A stretch of 8,770 nt of DNA from CAYJOG01 sp964371695 [NCBI: uncultured bacterium] (lineage in GTDB: Bacteria; CAYJOG01), in NCBI GenBank assembly GCA_964371695.1, contig CAYJOG010000061.1, forward strand, positions 1 through 8,770. Reading direction: 5' to 3'. A program made the translations under genes and the position numbers. Positions within the stretch are counted from its first letter, which is position 1. Each line of letters starts with the position of its first letter. Of this stretch, positions 6,498 through 8,770 are shown piece after piece. The notes beneath the pieces are model-generated. The model searched no databases, was not told the DNA's origin, and saw only the letters and a list, made by a program, of their open reading frames with translations.

Positions 6498-7592
6498 ATG
6501 AGCGTCTGGGACGTAGTGGCTTCGGGGAGTCTGGATCAACTCAAGGTTCTGGTGCAGGCCGGTGAAAATCTGCGGGTGGTGAATGCTCAGGGCGAGACCC
6601 TGCTGCACGTGGCGGTGAAAAATGGCCATCGCCCCGTGGCGGCGTTTTTGCTGGTGCAGGGTCTGGACCCCAACGCCGCCGACCAGCGCGGGGCCACGCC
6701 ATTGCACGAGGCGGCGTTGGCGGGGAATACGGTGCTTGTGCAGGTGCTGATCCGCCGTGGCGCGGACCCGCACCGCCAGACCCACCAGGGGAACACGCCC
6801 CTGCATTGTGTCGTGGCTCGCGGTCATGGCGAAACGGTGGACTCGCTGCTGAGTGAAGGGGTTGATGCAAGGCCCGTCAACCAGCAGGGCCAGACGGCTG
6901 GTGAACTGGCGGCGGCCATGGGGTTTGAGCAAATGGCGGCGCGTCTGGGTGTGCGTCCGCAGGCCGCGCCTGCGCCGGAGGAGGAAGGATTTTTTGCTCC
7001 GGGCGCTGGGCCAGAGACCGGCCCGTCAGACCCGCCCTCCCGCGAATCCATCTCCGTTATTGCTTCAGAACCTTCTGGCCCGTTGTTGTTGCTCTTCAAA
7101 CTCAAACTGGTGCTGGCGGTGGCGGCGGTGGGTGTGGTGTATCTGGCGGTGGTGCGCACAACACCCCAACCCTGGATGCCCCAGCCGCAACAATTGGTGA
7201 TATTTGAAATCGTCAGCGGCGGCAACCGCCGGGCGGGCTGGGAGGTGCGGCTGGACTTTGAAATCAAGGGCCTGGGGGTTCTGTTTTATGAAGGGCCGGG
7301 CATTCTGGAAATCCAGAAAAAAATCACCATGGGCAAAAAACTTCAGGTGTGGATAGAGCCGCTGGGGGGCGTTACGCCGTCTCCGGGCCGGGTGTGGCAG
7401 ATTGTCTCCAACGGCGAAATGGTGCTGTCGTTGCAGCAGGCCATGGCGGGCATGCTGGTGCTGCGTCAAAAGGAAATACAGAAAAACACAGTGCTGTTTG
7501 GTGTGCCGTTGTTTTTCGGGATTGTGGTGGGTCTGGTGCAGATGCAGGACAAGCTGACGGGCGAGGCCCGAAAACGGCGGCGGGTGGTGTAA
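6498..7592 (+). CDS. Ankyrin-repeat protein with two membrane segments
   Basis: A 364-residue protein. Residues 1-150 carry about four ankyrin repeats, the clearest being GETLLHVAVKNGH (32-44), GATPLHEAALAGN (65-77) and GNTPLHCVVARGH (98-110), with a weaker fourth at GQTAGELAAAMGF (131-143). A Pro/Glu/Ser-rich linker (153-195) follows, then a membrane helix at about 196-219 (VLAVAAVGVVYLAVV). An exported domain of about 110 residues (220-330) is probably mostly beta strand, followed by a second helix at about 331-347 (LFGVPLFFGIVVGLV) and a short basic tail ending KRRRVV. Charge suggests both ends are cytoplasmic. The design would connect an exported domain with a cytoplasmic protein-binding surface. 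I know no named family with this whole architecture. It starts 39 bp after the aminotransferase stop and is probably in the same operon. TAA is at 7590-7592. Confidence 0.85.
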   Translation: MSVWDVVASGSLDQLKVLVQAGENLRVVNAQGETLLHVAVKNGHRPVAAFLLVQGLDPNAADQRGATPLHEAALAGNTVLVQVLIRRGADPHRQTHQGNTPLHCVVARGHGETVDSLLSEGVDARPVNQQGQTAGELAAAMGFEQMAARLGVRPQAAPAPEEEGFFAPGAGPETGPSDPPSRESISVIASEPSGPLLLLFKLKLVLAVAAVGVVYLAVVRTTPQPWMPQPQQLVIFEIVSGGNRRAGWEVRLDFEIKGLGVLFYEGPGILEIQKKITMGKKLQVWIEPLGGVTPSPGRVWQIVSNGEMVLSLQQAMAGMLVLRQKEIQKNTVLFGVPLFFGIVVGLVQMQDKLTGEARKRRRVV

Positions 7593-7613
7593 AACAAAAA
7601 AGGGTGGCCCTTC

Positions 7614-7636
7614 ACCTCTCCCCTTGAGGGAGAGGT
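7614..7636. repeat. Hairpin, CCTCTCCC type, after the ankyrin gene
   Basis: ACCTCTCCC (7614-7622), the loop CTTGA and GGGAGAGGT (7628-7636) form a perfect 9-bp stem, 21 nt after the ankyrin gene stop. It is of the same type as 2179-2202. It may end or protect the operon transcript, but no uridine run follows. Confidence 0.75.
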
Positions 7637-7670
7637 CGGAAGAATTGGCCTCTTGGGGCTAATTCTTCCG
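7637..7670 (+). repeat. 34-nt near-perfect palindrome beside repeat copy 2
   Basis: CGGAAGAATT (7637-7646) pairs with AATTCTTCCG (7661-7670). Four more pairs continue inward to a 6-nt loop TCTTGG, giving a 14-bp stem. The one irregular pair, positions 7647 and 7660, is G-U on the plus strand and A-C on the minus strand. It abuts the previous hairpin and repeat copy 2 with no gap and is absent from copy 1. Confidence 0.8.
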
Positions 7671-7780
7671 GGTAATGGGCGCGGGTGGTCTTTTGGGGCT
7701 GCGGCAGCATATTGATGCTGCCGGGCGCGCCCAGCGGCACGACAGTGCCGGGGTTCAAACAAAAAACAAAAATCTTTTTT
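7670..7780 (+). repeat. Intergenic structured repeat, copy 2
   Basis: This plus-strand sequence matches the minus strand of 2069-2175. It contains perfect hairpins at 7702-7723 (CGGCAGCAT, loop ATTG, ATGCTGCCG) and 7735-7750 (CGGCAC, loop GACA, GTGCCG), with the palindrome GGGCGCGCCC between them. The end is an A-run followed by T-runs (7757-7790). As in copy 1, a CTCTCCC hairpin comes before the core on the same strand, so the two copies share module order. No ORF here is credible. Confidence 0.8.
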
Positions 7781-7810
7781 GGTTTTTTATTCATACTTGA
7801 CCCCTCACCC

Positions 7811-7849
7811 GGCGCTACGCGCCACCCTCTCCCCATGAAGGGGAGAGGG
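7811..7849. repeat. Two adjoining hairpins downstream of the AdoHcy hydrolase gene
   Basis: GGCGC, TAC, GCGCC (7811-7823) is followed at once by CCCTCTCCCC (7825-7834), the loop ATGAA and GGGGAGAGGG (7840-7849), a perfect 10-bp stem. It starts 33 bp past the AdoHcy hydrolase stop as read on the minus strand and may serve as that transcript's 3' end, but there is no immediate uridine tract. Similar CTCACCCGGCGCTACGCG/CCCTCTCCCC sequences are familiar as dispersed intergenic repeats in many GC-rich bacteria. I see no gene in the remainder of 7593-7882. Confidence 0.7.
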
Positions 7850-7882
7850 AACGATGACTCAGTGCATAAATGCTGAAAAACC

Positions 7883-8770
7883 TCAATACCGGTAATGATC
7901 GGGTTTGAAGGGGCCTTGGGTCGCGATGCCCAGATAACCGGCCTGCTCCGCCGTCAGTTCGGTGAGGCGCACACCCAGTTTGCCCAGGTGCAGGCGGGCG
8001 ACTTTTTCGTCCAGGTGCTTGGGCAGGGTGTAGACCTTTTTCTCGTAGCGGTCGGTGTGATTCCACAACTCGATTTGCGCCATCACCTGATTGGTGAAGC
8101 TGTTGCTCATGACAAAGCTGGGGTGGCCGGTGGCGCAGCCCAGGTTCATGAGGCGGCCTTCGGCCAGAATGAGGATGCAGCGGCCGTCGGGCCAGATCAC
8201 CTTGTCCACCTGGGGCTTGATGTTCAGGCGTTTCAGCTTGCTGTCGCCGAACACGCTTTCCACCTGAATCTCCAGGTCGAAGTGGCCGATGTTGGCCACA
8301 ATGGCGTGGTCCTTCATCACGTCCATGTGGTGGCGGCAGATCACGTCGCGGCAGCCGGTGGCGGTGATGAAAATGTCCGCCAACGGCGCGGCGTCTTCCA
8401 TGGTCACGACTTCATAACCTTCCATGGCGGCCTGCAACGCGCAGATGGGGTCAATCTCGGTGATGAGCACCCGCGCCCCCTGGCCCCGCAGCGCCTGGGC
8501 GCAGCCCTTGCCCACGTCGCCATAACCCGCCACCACGGCAATCTTGCCCGCCACCATCACGTCGGTGGCGCGTTTCAGGCCGTCCAGCAGGCTTTCGCGG
8601 CAGCCATAGAGGTTGTCGAACTTGCTCTTGGTCACCGAGTCGTTCACGTTGATGGCGGGGCAGCCCAGCGTGCCCTTCTGGGTCATTTCATACAGGCGAT
8701 GCACGCCGGTGGTGGTTTCTTCGCTGATGCCCTTGATGCCCGCCAGCAGGTCGGGATATTTCTCATGCAC
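7883..8770 (-). CDS. ahcY: S-adenosylhomocysteine hydrolase, C-terminal 295 residues (5' end outside window)
   Basis: This cytoplasmic enzyme splits S-adenosylhomocysteine into adenosine and homocysteine, relieving product inhibition of methyltransferases and feeding methionine synthesis. The part present contains [14 protein letters not shown], the substrate/NAD region [11 protein letters not shown], the NAD-binding glycine motif [23 protein letters not shown], the GHFDLEIQV region and the diagnostic C-terminus PFKPDHYRY. All these motifs are intact. About the first third of a normal 430-470-residue protein lies beyond 8770, along with the promoter and any riboswitch. The frame is open at the edge; the GTG at 8770 is an internal valine, not a start. 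The stop is TGA at 7883-7885. G+C content and codon style resemble the other core genes here. Confidence 0.97.
   Translation of the reverse strand: MHEKYPDLLAGIKGISEETTTGVHRLYEMTQKGTLGCPAINVNDSVTKSKFDNLYGCRESLLDGLKRATDVMVAGKIAVVAGYGDVGKGCAQALRGQGARVLITEIDPICALQAAMEGYEVVTMEDAAPLADIFITATGCRDVICRHHMDVMKDHAIVANIGHFDLEIQVESVFGDSKLKRLNIKPQVDKVIWPDGRCILILAEGRLMNLGCATGHPSFVMSNSFTNQVMAQIELWNHTDRYEKKVYTLPKHLDEKVARLHLGKLGVRLTELTAEQAGYLGIATQGPFKPDHYRY

Noticed and set aside
2069-7780. Composite transposon bounded by the inverted repeats
   Set aside because: No transposase lies between them, the copies lie in intergenic regions like dispersed repeats, and no target-site duplication is visible. The enclosed genes look like ordinary chromosomal genes.

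Overview
The window looks like a GC-rich Gram-negative bacterial chromosome, most likely proteobacterial. The reasons are a DsrE-family sulfur-carrier-like protein, an AdoHcy hydrolase of the proteobacterial sequence type, a possible outer-membrane beta-barrel C-terminus, and compact operons. I cannot place it more finely. There is no rRNA, tRNA, CRISPR array, transposase or phage gene.

Layout. (1) 1-658: the 3' end of an unrecognised, possibly beta-barrel gene, then a small DsrE-family gene 23 bp downstream with a strong ribosome binding site. (2) 655-2076: a visibly A+T-richer block with two divergent genes for unrecognised proteins, each with one membrane segment. The minus-strand protein is tail-anchored with a faint ankyrin-like pattern. 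The plus-strand protein has an N-terminal anchor and a four-cysteine exported domain. The first ends tail-to-tail inside the DsrE stop codon. (3) 2069-2295: an intergenic hairpin repeat. (4) 2296-3801, minus: a B12-binding-type radical SAM protein. (5) 3941-7592, plus: a probable three-gene operon encoding a stand-alone FIST protein, a class III PLP aminotransferase whose start overlaps the FIST stop by 8 bp, and a membrane protein with N-terminal ankyrin repeats 39 bp later. (6) 7593-7882: a second, inverted copy of the hairpin repeat plus further palindromes. (7) 7883-8770, minus: the C-terminal two thirds of S-adenosylhomocysteine hydrolase, running off the window.

How they may work together. 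AdoHcy hydrolase recycles the product of SAM-dependent methyl transfer. The radical SAM enzyme also uses SAM, but nothing shows that the two are functionally linked. The FIST-aminotransferase overlap is the most suggestive functional pairing: FIST domains are thought to sense small ligands such as amino acids, and the aminotransferase would act on an amine or amino acid. The most unusual sequence structure is the pair of inverted, modular intergenic elements (about 2069-2202 and 7614-7780). The differences between their hairpins keep base pairing, as G-U pairs, on only one strand, which suggests a transcribed structured element with a defined orientation.
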